A stretch of DNA of 64,000 bases. Source: Caprella mutica (taxonomy: Eukaryota > Arthropoda > Malacostraca > Amphipoda > Caprellidae). Below the pieces are notes generated by a model. That model saw only the letters and a program-made list of their open reading frames with translations, had not been told where the DNA came from and searched no databases. Shown here in pieces: positions 1-10,705 of this stretch (within the stretch, counting starts at the first letter, position 1; the number at the start of each line of letters is the position of its first letter). Both the position numbers and the translations under genes were made by a program. The DNA lies in NCBI GenBank assembly GCA_947561585.1, contig CANNZV010001443.1:1-64000 (forward strand), given 5' to 3'.

Positions 1-459
1 CCATCATTTGTTGTTATTAATATTCGCAGTAAAGTGTTAAAACAACCATCATTTGTTGTTATTAATATTCGCAGTAAAGTGTTAAAACAACCATCATTTG
101 TTGTTATTAATATTCGCAGTAAAGTGTTAAAACAACCATCATTTGTTGTTATTAATATTCGCAGTAAAGTGTTAAAACAACCATCATTTGTTGTTATTAA
201 TATTTGCAGTGAAGTGTTAAAACAACCATCATTTGTTGTTATTAATATTTGCAGTAAAGTGTTAAAACAACCATCATTTGTTGTTATTAATATTTGCAGT
301 AAAGTGTTAAAACAACCATCATTTGTTGTTATTAATATTCGCAGTAAAGTGTTAAAACAACCATCATTTGTTGTTATTAATATTTGCAGTGAAGTGTTAA
401 AATAACCATCATTTGTTGATATTAATATTCGCAGTGAAGGGTTAAAACAACCATCATTT
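1..459. repeat. 45-bp minisatellite, about 10 copies
   Basis: The unit starts CCATCATTTGTTGTTATTAA and repeats every 45 bp with few differences (C/T in ATATTYGCAGT, A/G in GTRAAGTG). The array continues off the left edge. Because 45 is a multiple of three and the unit lacks stops in one frame, a 15-residue repeat is open at 34-405. I see no evidence that it is a gene. Confidence 0.9.
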
Positions 460-1356
460 GGTGCTAGGACGAAACGGTGCTAGGACGTTTCGTACCCGGA
501 CATTTCGTTAACGGACGTTTCGTTACAAGGACGTTTCGTTACTAGCTCGATAATTCGTTACCAGATTTTTCGTTCCAAATCGCTACTAACGATTTTTATA
601 ATTCGAAATGAGTTACAGACTTAAAAATATACCAATCACATAAATTATAAATATATAGCTATTGAATATTTTTCCCTATGTGAACCAATTACTGGAAGTT
701 TTCAAACATTTTAGAAAATAGTATAACAGAATAAGAATAAAGAGTTGAAATGTTAAATTATATAGTCTTTTCTTATAAGATTGAAAATAATTATTACTAT
801 CGCAAAATTGCGGAAGGTTATGTTTCTTTCATTAAGTTATTTTCATTCGGCAACTTGTAACATCTGGTAATTGGAACTTTACACTAACGTTAAAACATTT
901 TCCAAAATATGAAAAACAAAAGATTTTCCCATTGTAGGTATTATCTCCAAGTTCTCGGACTGAACCACATTTTCAATCGTATGAGGACAAAAAAAATAGA
1001 TTTATTGTTATTTAACTTCTATATCGATTGCAATCCATGGTATTTTCACTTCCAGCTTTTCTAATCAAAGAAATTAATTAATGATTATTAATTTTAATAC
1101 ATCTGATTAAAATCAATGTATAACTAAACGAATAAAAAATATAATGTTTAAAAAGTAGACGCTATTTTTGAAGTAGTAAAACTTGTAATACATGGGATTG
1201 GTATAAAATTGTAGTCTAAAATAAAATTGTCTAATAAAAAATCGTTTCCAATTCATAAAAAAATAAACTCGTAACGAATCGTCCTAGTAACGAAACGTCC
1301 TATAGAAACGAAACGTCCTAGTAACGAATCATCCGTTAACGAAACGTCCGGTCACC
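460..1356. mobile_element. Foldback/MITE-like element with repetitive terminal inverted repeats
   Basis: The left end (460-560) contains several GGACGTTTCGTTA-like words and the right end (1265-1356) carries their reverse complements (TAACGAAACGTCC), forming inverted repeats of about 100 bp. The 700-bp interior is AT-rich with no coding sequence. Sequence resembling the 45-bp minisatellite unit resumes at about 1357 (ATAAATATTCACAGTGATAGG), so the element appears to have inserted into the end of that array. No transposase is present, so it is non-autonomous; the superfamily is undetermined. Confidence 0.65.
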
Positions 1357-1639
1357 ATTATAAATATTCACAGTGATAGGTGAAACTATCAAGTTCACCA
1401 AATTACTCAATATGTTTTATAACAATACAACATCTGTCACTGACGTGTTCTAACACCCCCGTCTGTACATGAAGGGGTACACTCCCTGTTATGAAATATG
1501 ATTTAAAATAGAAATAACTATATATATTTCAATAACTCTGAAATAACATTATTTCTTTCTCAAGAATATCGAATTATTTTAATAACTTATTTCCCCTTTC
1601 TTGGGGAAAAAAGGATACATTTTTTGCTTTTAAAAAAGA
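1357..1639. other. Remnant of the 45-bp unit plus unique AT-rich DNA
   Basis: The first 30 bp are a degraded piece of the preceding minisatellite. The rest is AT-rich with a short C-rich patch near 1455. I see no gene or clear repeat. Confidence 0.5.
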
Positions 1640-1757
1640 AGAAAAAGAAAGTATGGAAAAAGAAGGTATGGAAAAAGAAGGTATGGAAAAAGAAGGTATG
1701 GAAAAAGAAGGTACGGAAAAAGAAGATACGGAAACAGAAGGTGCGGAAAAGAAGGTA
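1640..1757. repeat. 15-bp purine-rich minisatellite, left part
   Basis: Units of the type GGTATGGAAAAAGAA repeat about eight times. The array is interrupted at 1758 by transposon copy A and resumes at 4034. Removing the element and one TA copy restores an ordinary unit junction. The long minus-strand reading frames here are products of the repeat. Confidence 0.85.
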
Positions 1758-4033
1758 GCGTCAGACCGGGTGGCTTTGCGCACTTCAACATTCCGGGTGA
1801 AGTTGCGCATCGGTAATTGACGGTGAATGCGTGAAAATATTTCAAATCTGACAACACCATTGGAAAGAGCAGCTCTTAAACCCCCTAGTGCATAAATCTT
1901 ACGAAAATCGTAAGAGATTGAGTATAGATACTAAGTGTTCAAACAGAGACCTATGTTTTTTATGGCAAAATAATTATTTTGGACTAGAATCGAATCTCCG
2001 CGAACTATGCTGTAGTGTTGATAATTATGCTCCTATTGGATTGCAATTTACGTTGGATACGCATAATTTACTGCAGATTAACGTCATGTAAGACGATTTC
2101 AGTAATTATTATAAATTATTGAGATATAACCAATATACTAGATGCGCAATATCACCCTGGGAATATTTTAATTCACGGGTGGACTTGCGCACATTTATTA
2201 ATAAAGTTAAAGAGCTCTTATTCATTAATAAACCTGTGATATTCATCCCCGATACTCCTATATCACGGCAATTGCACAGCACACTCGCCCTCACGGCAAT
2301 TGCACAGCAGCCTCGCCCTCACGGCAATTGCACAGCAGCCTCGCCCTCACGGCAATTGCACAGCAGCCTCGCCCTCACGGCAATTGCACAGCAGCCTCGC
2401 CCTCACGGCAATTGCACAGCAGCCTCGCCCTCACGGCAATTGCACAGCAGCCTCGCCCTCACGGCAATTGCACAGCAGCCTCGCCCTCACGGCAATTGCA
2501 CAGCAGCCTCGCCCTCACGGCAATTGCACAGCAGCCTCGCCCTCACGGCAATTCCACAGCAGCCTCGCCCTCACGGCAATTCCACAGCAGCCTCGCCCTC
2601 ACGGCAATTCCACAGCAGCCTCGCCCTCACGGCAATTCCACAGCAGCCTCGCCCTCACGGCAATTCCACAGCAGCCTCGCCCTCACGGCAATTGCACAGC
2701 AGGCAATTCTACAGCAGTCTCACGGCAATTCTACAGCAGTCTCACGGCAATTCTACAGCAGTCTCACGGCAATTGCACAGTAGACTCCCGGCAATTGCAC
2801 AGCAGACTCACGGCAATTCCACAGCAGACTCCCGGCAATTGCACAGTAGACTCCCGGCAATTGCACAGTAGACTCCCGGCAATTGCACAGTAGACTCCCG
2901 GCAATTGCACAGTAGACTCCCGGCAATTGCACAGTAGACTCCCGGCAATTACACAGCAGCCTCAGGGCAATTACACAGCAGCCTCACGGCAATTACACAG
3001 CAGCCTCACGGCAATTACACAGCAGACTCACGGCAATTCCACAGCAGCCTCACGACAATTCCACAGCAGCCTCACGTTAATTCCACAGCAGCCTCACGTT
3101 AATTCCGAAGCAGCCTCACGTTAATTCCAAAGCAGCCTCACGTTAATTCCAAAGCAGCCTCACGGCAATTCCACAGCAGCCTCACGGCAATTCCACAGCA
3201 GCCTCACGGCAATTCCACAGCAGACTCACGGCAATTCCACAGCAGACTCACGGCAATTCCACAGCAGACTCACGGCAATTCCACAGCAGACTCACGGCAA
3301 TTCCACAGCAGACTCACGGCAATTCCACAGCAGACTCACGGCAATTCCACAGCAGACTCACGGCAATTCCACAGCAGACTCACGGCAATTCCACAGCAGA
3401 CTCACGGCAATTCCACAGCAGACTCACGGCAATTCCACAACAGACTCACGGCAATTCCACAGCAGACTCACGGCAATTCCACAGCAGACTCACGGCAATT
3501 CCACAGCAGACTCACGGCAATTCCTCAGCAGACTCACGGCAATTCCACAGCAGACTCACGGCAATTCCACAGCAGACTCACGGCAATTCCACATCAGCCT
3601 CACGGCAATTCCACATCAGCCTCACGGCAATTCCACAGCAGCCTCACTGCAATTACACAGCAGATTGGGGCCGTTGCATAGAAGATTGGGGCAGATTCAC
3701 GGCAGTTGCATAGCATATCGGGGTTAGATTTTCTATGCACAGTTTATACATAGGATGAACTTGCGCATTGCGCAGTTTCACATTGGGTGAATTTGCGCAG
3801 TGCGCAAGTACACCTGGTAATTGCGCAAAATTCACCCGGTTTATCCCCACGATCTTTGCGCCCAGTTTTTCGATGATAACTTTTTTTCTATTGAACTTAA
3901 AGAGTTGAAACTTTGTGAGCACCTAGGTCTACCCTTCATCTATCTGCACACAAAAAATCAGATTGCTGACTCCTCTAGTTTTTTCGTAAAATCAAAGTAT
4001 GCGGAAAATGCGCAAAGCCACCCGGTCCGACGC
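1758..4033. mobile_element. TA-flanked transposon carrying an internal minisatellite, copy A
   Basis: The terminal inverted repeats begin GCGTCAGACCGGGTGGCTTT on the left and match the right end with one mismatch over about 25 bp. A TA dinucleotide flanks each side (1756-1757, 4034-4035), and deleting the element plus one TA restores the host minisatellite. The internal order is terminal repeat, about 450 bp of unique sequence (to 2266), a long minisatellite (2267-3660), a unique block with GATTGGGGC words, then subterminal repeats containing TTGCGCA. No transposase frame is visible, so it would have to be mobilised in trans. TA targets suggest a Tc1/mariner-like superfamily, but that is inference. 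Copy B is at 11407-16201. Confidence 0.8.
2267..3660. repeat. Minisatellite inside transposon copy A
   Basis: The first block has 28-bp units (CACGGCAATTGCACAGCAGC followed by CTCGCCCT). It then shifts to 20-22-bp units with CAGCAGACTCACGGCAATTC. Sub-blocks differ at fixed sites (GCACAG/CCACAG, CCTC/ACTC), as expected for local unequal expansion. All three forward frames lack stops over long stretches, so the 250-aa frame at 2119-2871 is a repeat artefact. Confidence 0.85.
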
Positions 4034-4035
4034 TA

Positions 4036-4240
4036 CGGAAAAAGAAAGTACGGAAAAAGAAGGTACAGAAAAAGAAGGTATGGAAAAAGAAGGTACGGAA
4101 ACAGAAGGTACGGAAGAAGAAAGGTACAGAAAAAGAAGATACGGAAACAGAAGGTGCGGAAAAGAAGGTACGGAAAAAGAAGGTACGGAAAAAGAAGATA
4201 CGGAAGAAGAAAGGTACGGAAAAAGAAGATACGGAAAAAG
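4036..4240. repeat. 15-bp purine-rich minisatellite, right part
   Basis: This continues the array at 1640-1757 with units of the type GGTACGGAAAAAGAA. The apparent ORFs on both strands (e.g. 3821-4252, 3975-4364) come from the repeat. Confidence 0.85.
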
Positions 4241-4425
4241 AGGGCAAGATAAAAAGAGGGCAAGATAAAAAGAGGGCAAGATTAAAAGAGGGCAAGAGAA
4301 AGAGGGTAAGATACAAAGAGGGTAAAATACAAAGAGGGTAAGATACAAAGAGGGTAAGATACAAAGAGGGTAAGATAAAAAGAGGGTAAGATAAAAAGAG
4401 GGTAAGATAAAAATAAGGTAAGATT
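4241..4425. repeat. 16/17-bp purine-rich minisatellite
   Basis: Units of the type AGAGGGTAAGATAAAA or AGAGGGCAAGATAAAA repeat about 11 times directly after the 15-bp array. The transition suggests one array evolved from the other. Confidence 0.8.
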
Positions 4426-4439
4426 CATTTGAATCTTTT

Positions 4440-5447
4440 TTTTTCTCTTTCTACTTCATTTGAATTCGTTTTTATGTTCATTTGGGTTTCATTTTGGGTT
4501 CATTTGGGTTTCATTTGGGTTGTTCGTTTTATGCTTCATTTGGGTTGTTCGTTTTTAGCTTCATTTGGGTTGTTTCTGCTTCATTTGGGTTGTTCCTGCT
4601 TCATTTGGGTTGTTTCTGCTTCATTTGGGTTGTTTCTGCCTCATTTGGGTTGTTTCTGCTTCATTTGGGTTGTTTCTGCTTCATTTGGGTTCATTTTGGG
4701 TTATTCGTTGGACTTCATTTGGTTTCATTTGGGTTTCATTTGGTTTCATTTGGGTTCATTTGGTTTCATTTGGGTTCATTTGGGTTATTCGTAGGAATTC
4801 ATTTGGGTTTCATTTGGGTTCATTTGGGTTCATTTGGGTTCATTTGGGTTTCATTTGGGTTCATTTGGGTTATTCGTAGGAATTCATTTGGGTTTCATTT
4901 GGGTTCATTTGGTTTCATTTGGGTTCATTTGGTTTCATTTGGGTTTATTTGGGTTTCATTTTGGTTTCATTTGGGTTCATTTGGTTTCATTTGGGTTTAT
5001 TTGGGTTTCATTTGGGTTCATTTGGGTTATTCGTTGGACTTCATTTGGTTTCATTTGGGTTCATTTGGGTTATTCGTTGGACTTCATTTGGTTTCATTTG
5101 GGTTCATTTGGTTTCATTTGGGTTCATTTGGGTTATTCGTAGGAATTCATTTGGGGTTCATTTGGGTTCATTTGGGTTCATTTGGGTGTCATTTGGGTTC
5201 ATTTGGGTTCATTTGGTTTCATTTGGGTTCATTTGGGTTATTCGTAGGAATTCATTTGGGTTCCATTTGGGTTCATTTGGTTTCATTTGGGTTCATTTGG
5301 GTTCATTTGGGTTATTCGTAGGAATTCATTTGGGTTTCATTTGGTTTCATTTGGGTTTCATTTGGTTTCATTTGGTTTCATTTGGGTTCATTTGGGTTAT
5401 TCGTAGGAATTCATTTGGGTTTCATTTGGGTTCATTTGGGTTCATTT
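4440..5447. repeat. CATTTGGGTT(T) minisatellite, left part
   Basis: Units of 11-12 bp (TTCATTTGGG, with TT or TTT) repeat for 1 kb. A recurrent variant, GGGTTATTCGTAGGAATTCA or GGGTTATTCGTTGGACTTCA, appears at irregular spacing, so there is higher-order structure. The copia-type element interrupts the array, which resumes at 9394. The hydrophobic ORFs (e.g. 4482-5321) are artefacts of the repeat. Confidence 0.85.
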
Positions 5448-5783
5448 TGTTGAAATTTTAGTTAAATGTATTACACACTCGTTATATATTTAATGTTAAC
5501 TTCCTGTTAGACTAGCTCAGCTATATTAAATTACCTATTGTTTCAATAACTATGTATTACTTTTAATGAGAAACGGACATAAGGTCTAAAGTCGATCACA
5601 CTTCCGTCGAGGGTTAAATACCCTGTCTTGTTGGTTCTGAAATCAGTCTGTCTTGAACATTACTCAGTGAGAGATGAGTACCACTCATCTCTCCATAGAC
5701 TTCTAATTGTATAACATATTTACTCTTTAAATAAACTCTATGTCTTAACGTTGTTAACCCACTGATTTAACCTAATTCTAACA
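5448..5783 (+). repeat. 5' LTR of copia-type element
   Basis: It has canonical TG...CA ends. It contains AT-rich TATATATTTA near the start and AATAAA (about 5731) towards the end as possible promoter and polyadenylation signals. It matches the 3' LTR at 9058-9393 and, in reverse orientation with visible divergence, the solo LTR at 17157-17494. Confidence 0.9.
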
Positions 5784-5799
5784 GGTTATGGGCCCAGTG
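5784..5799 (+). promoter_or_regulatory. Primer-binding site, half-tRNA initiator-Met type
   Basis: GGTTATGGGCCCAGTG follows the LTR directly. It complements the anticodon arm of initiator tRNA-Met (CAT anticodon within GGGCCCATAACC) rather than the tRNA 3' end. Drosophila copia is primed the same way, from an internal tRNA-Met fragment. This supports a Ty1/copia assignment independently of the Gag match. Confidence 0.8.
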
Positions 5800-6915
5800 A
5801 ACGATAAGAGTTTATAAATCAAATTATGTTTAAACAAATTAGAAGTTTATAATAGTAATAAAAACGAAGTGCTGTGAAAAAAGTGTTAACCTATATGAAA
5901 CATATCACTTAAAACGCTTGCGTAAGCAAATCGTGTTCACGCGCTAATGAGGTCAATTATAATGATTGCTCTAGCAAAAAATGCACTTGTGTTATAATAT
6001 AATGATTTAGTATTTTTGCGGAAGAGGTGTCAAGAGAGGTCACAAATTACCTTTAAATCTGTGACCTTATCCTTTGGTAAACAGTCTTTCAACAAAAGGT
6101 TCTTGCGAACTAAGGCTGTGTTACTGTTCCAATTAAATATTAATAATTATATTCAGTGAAGTTATTCTTATGAATTAGAATAATTTTAAAACATCAAATT
6201 CAGTTAAACAGTAAATCAAGTTAACTGCTTTGGTTGTTTATGTTTGTTAAAGTATTGAATGATAGTAAATACTTATATTCAGTGCATTTATTCTTATGAA
6301 TTAGAATAATGTTAAAACATCAATTCAGTTAAACAGTAAATCAAGTTAACTGCTTTGGTTGTTTATGTTTGTTAAAGTATTGAATGATAGTAAATACTTA
6401 TATTCAGTGCAGTTATTCTTATGAATTAGAATAATGTTAAAACATCAATTCAGTTAAACAGTAAATCAAGTTAACTGCTTTGGTTGTTTATGTTTGTTAA
6501 AGTATTGAATGATAGTAAATACTTATATTCAGTGCATTTATTCTTATGAATTAGAATAATGTTAAAACATCAATTCAGTTAAACAGTAAATCAATTTAAC
6601 TGCTTTGGTTGTTTATGTTTGTTAAAGTATTGAATGATAGTAAATACTTATATTCAGTGCAGTTATTCTTATGAATTAGAATAATGTTAAAACATCAATT
6701 CAGTTAAACAGTAAATCAATTTAACTGCTTTGGGTGTTTATGTTTGTTAAAGTATTGAATGATAGTAAATACTTTCAACAAAAGGCTCTTGCGAACTAAG
6801 AATTCTGTTTTTGTTTCAATTGAATATTAATAATTATATTCAGTTATTCTTATGAATTAGAATAATGTTAAAACATCAATTCAGTTAAACAGTAAATCAA
6901 GTTTAACTGGTTTGG
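5800..6915 (+). repeat. Leader region with about 125-bp tandem repeats
   Basis: A unit of about 125 bp starting near TATTCAGTGCAGTTATTCTT repeats five times between about 6150 and 6775. A further partial copy at 6838 follows a second copy of the block that begins CTTTCAACAAAAGG (6084 and 6773). This is untranslated leader of the copia-type element; no start codon in frame with gag is evident. Confidence 0.8.
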
Positions 6916-7225
6916 TTGTTTCAAGAAACATTTCAGAAAAACACGTGGGCTAACAAATTTCGTTTGAAGAAAAAGCTCTACAATCTAAAATTGAAGTCTC
7001 CTGATCTACTCGACTTTCATTTGAAGGAACTAACTGAAGTTTTTCAAGAGCTTGCCTTGTTAAATCAAGTGATCAGTGAAGAGGATAAAGTGATTTGTCT
7101 TCTGTCATCACTGCCAGGGCCGTTTGAAGTGCTTGTCACTGCACTTGAAGCTCAGACAGACATCCCTAACTGGATTACCGTAGCTGACACACTCCGGAGT
7201 GAAGCTGAAAAGTTGAGTATTCTTC
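6916..7225 (+). pseudogene. Partial Gag of Ty1/copia type
   Basis: The translation includes the typical copia-Gag run ANKFRLKKKLYNLKLK, then acidic SEEDKVICLLSSLP and FEVLVTALEAQTD, matching the Pfam copia-type Gag (UBN2) family, a capsid-like domain that packages element RNA. The N-terminal part of the domain is missing and the frame is entered partway through. A family-like ending (DTLRSEAEKL) is visible near 7210. No zinc knuckle (CX2CX4HX4C) follows; the sequence passes into an unrelated Q/G/Y-rich stretch. I read it as a truncated gag kept in a non-autonomous derivative, with good confidence in the family and little that it still works. Confidence 0.8.
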
Positions 7226-7231
7226 TCAAAC

Positions 7232-7549
7232 TAACAACTACTCATCCCAGAGCTACCCCAATCTGGATACACCCAGCAAGGAGGAGGATACGGCACTTGA
7301 AACAGTGGGGGGTACTATGGACAGCAGCAGAATTACTATGCACAGCAGCAACAGACACCGCCAACCCAAATCTCTTACGGCAACGGGGGACAACAGGCAC
7401 CGGGCGGTTGGAGTGCCGCAACCACTGGACAAGCTGCCGGTACTTGGAGTGGCTATGGACAACAAACCGGACAAACGCCCCAGCAAAGCTGGAGCAACTC
7501 CACATACTTGTGGTGGCTATGGGAACTACAACTACAAGAAGTAAAATAA
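7232..7549 (+). pseudogene. Gln/Gly/Tyr-rich low-complexity coding remnant, possibly captured
   Basis: One forward frame reads PQSGYTQQGGGYGT, a stop, then NSGGYYGQQQNYYAQQQQ and GGQQAPGGWSAATTGQ, a prion-like composition common at the C-termini of RNA-binding proteins. A neighbouring frame ends CGGYGNYNYKK-stop at 7544, so a frameshift probably separates the body from its natural end. This composition is not part of copia Gag and the GC content exceeds that of the surroundings. I infer that the end of a host transcript was captured by the element, but cannot identify the gene. A lineage-specific Gag tail is the alternative. Confidence 0.45.
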
Positions 7550-9046
7550 GTAAAGACTTGTTTGTTTGTAAATAGCTACACAAGAAAGTGGTAGTGTTAA
7601 GTTGCTAAAAAGACTTAGTTTAACTGACATTTAACTTACACCATATTGTAGTTCTATTCACAGTAAATAAATAACCTGATGTTAGTCTAGTGGTAGGTTT
7701 AGTTAACTTTCGCCTCTACGGTTCTTGCACAGGTGTACAACTTGCTTCAGCATTTGTGAAGTGAATTCTCAAATTAATTGAAATTAGTCTTTTGGATAGT
7801 AGTTAGATAGAATTTTTATTGCTTTTTAATGATCAGCAGATTAATCTTTGAATCGTAACAAAAACTACCGACACAGCATTTAATTATTATTTTAATTGAT
7901 GACTCAGCATGTTTACTTAATAGAAGTACGCGGTCTATTAGGTGAGACTATGAATTGAATACAGATGAATTGATATTCATACTGTGAATATTTGTGAATA
8001 TTTAGAAGTGAATATTTAGAAATAAATATTTTTCATTTTGAAATACTAATTAGATTTTGATGATTAGAAAATTTTAAAGTCAAAATAAATTAGGAATTTG
8101 CAGGAATGAAATATTTTTAAATTAATATACATAAATGAAATGGTTATATTTATAACTAATTTGCAGTAAAATATTAAACGATCTTTCAATTTTTCTGAAG
8201 AAAGAATTTAATAGTAAATTTTATTCAATAAAATAATTAAAAAATAGAAATTCTATTTTTTTTAACGGAAGGATGTTAATTTTAATTGCATGATTATTAA
8301 GCAATGTTAATTTTTACAAGTTAAATTGAAATAAAATAAGCAAGAATGTCACAATATGTTAAGTTCAGTTTTGATGTGTATTCATACTATTTTTTATGTT
8401 ATATGTAAGTTTGAAATATTTTATATACATAGTATATTTTCTTTTTGGATTTCTGAAGACTCTAATTTATATCGACATTCAGAAATAAAAAGAGGGGAAG
8501 AAAGGAATTATTTGAAATAGAATTAAACCATTAATAAATGTTTAAAATTCTTGCAGTTATAGGTTTGATTTTTTATGTTACATGTAAGTTTGAAATATTT
8601 TATATACATAGTATATTTTCTTTTTGGATTTCTGAAGACTCTATTTTATATCGACATTCAGAAATAAAAAGAGGGGAAGAAAGGAATTATTTGAAATAGA
8701 ATTAAACCATTAATAAATGTTTAAAATTCTTGCAGTTATAGGTTTGATGTTTATGATTGTTCAATTTGAATTTCAGAATTTTTCAATTTGAGTTTTAATG
8801 TTTTGAATTTTAGGATTGATTAAAATGAGATTTATGTCTTTAAATTTAGAATAATTCATTTCCTATGTAAATTGTTGTTCATTTTTTTTTAATGGATCTT
8901 CTGACATATTAAACACTAAGAACGGCTTGAACAATATTTTTTTTGTAAGTGAAACTATGCTTGCTGACATATTCTTTAAATCGTTGCCTATTGATAGATT
9001 TACCAAATTTGTTAAATTAATAGGTATGAAAAATATATAATGTCGT
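7550..9046 (+). other. AT-rich non-coding interior of copia-type element
   Basis: There is no long reading frame. A 178-bp segment is duplicated in tandem at about 8391-8568 and 8569-8747; both copies contain GAAATATTTTATATACATAG and AAAAAGAGGGGAAG and are nearly identical. If the preceding Q/G/Y tract was captured, the start of this stretch could be its 3' UTR. Confidence 0.6.
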
Positions 9047-9057
9047 GTGAGGAGGAG
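9047..9057 (+). promoter_or_regulatory. Polypurine tract
   Basis: GAGGAGGAG lies directly before the TG of the 3' LTR, where a retrotransposon needs a purine run to prime plus-strand DNA. Confidence 0.75.
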
Positions 9058-9393
9058 TGTTGAAATTTTAGTTAAATGTATTACACACTCGTTATATATT
9101 TAATGTTAACTTCCTGTTAGACTAGCTCAGCTATATTAAATTACCTATTGTTTCAATAACTATGTATTACTTTTAATGAGAAACGGACATAAGGTCTAAA
9201 GTCGATCACACTTCCGTCGAGGGTTAAATACCCTGTCTTGTTGGTTCTGAAATCAGTCTGTCTTGAACATTACTCAGTGAGAGATGAGTACCACTCATCT
9301 CTCCATAGACTTCTAATTGTATAACATATTTACTCTTTAAATAAACTCTATGTCTTAACGTTGTTAACCCACTGATTTAACCTAATTCTAACA
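9058..9393 (+). repeat. 3' LTR of copia-type element
   Basis: It is the same 336 bp as 5448-5783 with no difference seen by eye. It ends TTCTAACA and is followed by the CATTT target duplication. Confidence 0.9.
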
Positions 9394-9945
9394 CATTTGG
9401 TTTCATTAGGGTTCATTTGGGTTCCATTTGGGTTCATTTGGGTTCATTTGTGTTATTCGTAGGAATTCATTTGGGTTTCATTTGGGTTCATTTGGGTTTC
9501 ATTTGGGTTCATTTGGGTTCATTTGGGTTCATTTGGGTTATTCGTAGGAATTCATTTGGGTTTCATTTGGGTTCATTTGGTTTCATTTGGGTTCATTTGG
9601 GTTTCATTTGGGTTTCATTTGGGTTCATTTGGTTTCATTTGGGTTCATTTGGGTTCATTTGGGTTATTCGTAGGAATCCATTTGGGTTTCATTTGGGTTC
9701 ATTTGTGTTTCATTTGGGTTTCATTTGGGTTCATTTGGGTTTCATTTGGGTTCATTTGGGTTCATTTGGTTTCATTTGGGTTCATTAGGGTTCATTTGGG
9801 TTATTCGTAGGAATTCATTTGGGTTTCATTTGGGTTCATTTGGGTTTCATTTGGGTTCATTTGGGTTCATTTGGGTTTCATTTGGGTTCATTTGGGTTCA
9901 TTTGGTTTCATTTGGTTTCATTTGGGTTCATTTGGGTTATTCGTA
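9394..9945. repeat. CATTTGGGTT(T) minisatellite, right part
   Basis: This continues the array at 4440-5447, with the same units and the same GTTATTCGTAGGAATTCA variant at intervals. Confidence 0.85.
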
Positions 9946-9963
9946 GCACCCCTCCAGCAGCTC

Positions 9964-10198
9964 CAGTCTGTATTTGGTGCACAAAATCCCACTGACTTTT
10001 TCAAAAAGATGAAAAAATCCACCATAAATTTCCAGTAATTTGGCTGATCCACCAACATTTTCCCAATTTATCCACCGAAAATTAATGGTAACATAGGAAT
10101 AAATAGCTAGAAATCCACCGACTTAGTCAGAATGTGATTTTTAAAGGGGGAAAAATTCCACCGACATGTCGGTGGAATTTACCATGAAATACAGACTG
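9964..10198 (+). mobile_element. MITE of the 'copy-specific word' superfamily, copy 1
   Basis: The ends are CAGTCTGTATTTGGTGCAC and GAAATACAGACTG, inverted relative to each other. The core reads GGTAACATAGGAATAAATAG. The word TCCACC recurs at five places, and (A)TCCACCGAC directly follows the core. Near the right end, 10153-10180 is a perfect 28-bp palindrome built from the same word, centred on CATG. There is no coding sequence. Other copies use different words at the same places (see 21938-22152). Confidence 0.75.
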
Positions 10199-10397
10199 AC
10201 TCCAGCTCTCTGCCTCTCTCCAAAATTCAACAAATTCTTTCCAAAATGATCAAATTTTCATAAACTCTCTCCAAAATAACATTGTAGCATAGGAGAAAAA
10301 TAGATAAAACTCGCCATTTGCAATTGAAGGGCTCAAAATAACTGTCACAAACTCGCCATTCAAATGGCGAGTTTGGACATGCTTTATTACTTGGCTG
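10199..10397 (+). mobile_element. MITE of the 'copy-specific word' superfamily, second subtype, copy 1
   Basis: The core is TTGTAGCATAGGAGAAAAAT. ACTCGCCATTTG (10309-10320) follows the core. A near-palindrome of the same word occupies 10349-10373 (AAACTCGCCATT, CA, AATGGCGAGTTT). The conserved tail GGACATGCTTTATTACTTGG ends the unit. Its ends (CCAGCTCTCTGCC, GGCTGCAGACTGG) are weakly inverted. Confidence 0.65.
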
Positions 10398-10439
10398 CAG
10401 ACTGGTTATGTTAAGTATAATATCTGTATAATCTGTATC

Positions 10440-10705
10440 TTGAAATTCCAGATTGTATTTCAGTATTTGGTGGTAAATTCCAATGATATGTTAGGAGATA
10501 ATGGTATTTAATTTCTCAAATAAAAAAATTCCTGCAATGTCTGAGGATATTTAGCTATTAATTCCTATATTACCATTAATTTTTGGAGGAGAAACTGGAA
10601 AAATGTTGGAGGACTAGACAAATTGATGAAAAATGTTGGCAGCTATTTCTTAGATTTTTGAAAAAGTCAGAGGAGTTCAATGCACCAAATACAAACTGGG
10701 TGAAA
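10440..10705 (-). mobile_element. MITE of the 'copy-specific word' superfamily, reversed and degraded
   Basis: Read in reverse, it begins with a TTTGTATTTGGTGCATTGAA-like end and contains the core GGTAATATAGGAATTAATAG. It ends AATACAATCTGG. Its palindrome has largely decayed. Confidence 0.55.

Larger units (their letters stand above)
5448..9393 (+). mobile_element. Recent non-autonomous Ty1/copia-type LTR retrotransposon
   Basis: Two 336-bp direct repeats (5448-5783, 9058-9393) begin TGTTGAAATT and end TTCTAACA. By eye I find no difference between them. Both flanks carry the 5-bp target duplication CATTT (5443-5447, 9394-9398). A primer-binding site follows the left LTR and a purine tract precedes the right one. 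The 3.27-kb interior keeps only a partial copia Gag domain; I find no protease, integrase, reverse transcriptase or RNase H. Identical LTRs indicate a recent insertion, so enzymes were probably supplied in trans. Confidence 0.9.

Noticed and set aside
2119..3124. Overlapping 250-, 197-, 151- and 65-aa frames
   Set aside because: The same effect in the array of copy A.
4440..5447. Interstitial telomere-like sequence
   Set aside because: The unit is 11-12 bp CATTTGGGTT(T), not TTAGGG or a known telomeric variant, and is embedded with other minisatellites.
4429..5461. Hydrophobic frames up to 279 aa resembling membrane proteins
   Set aside because: Translations of the CATTTGGGTT array; all frames show the same FIWVHLG-like pattern and the copia insertion divides the array.
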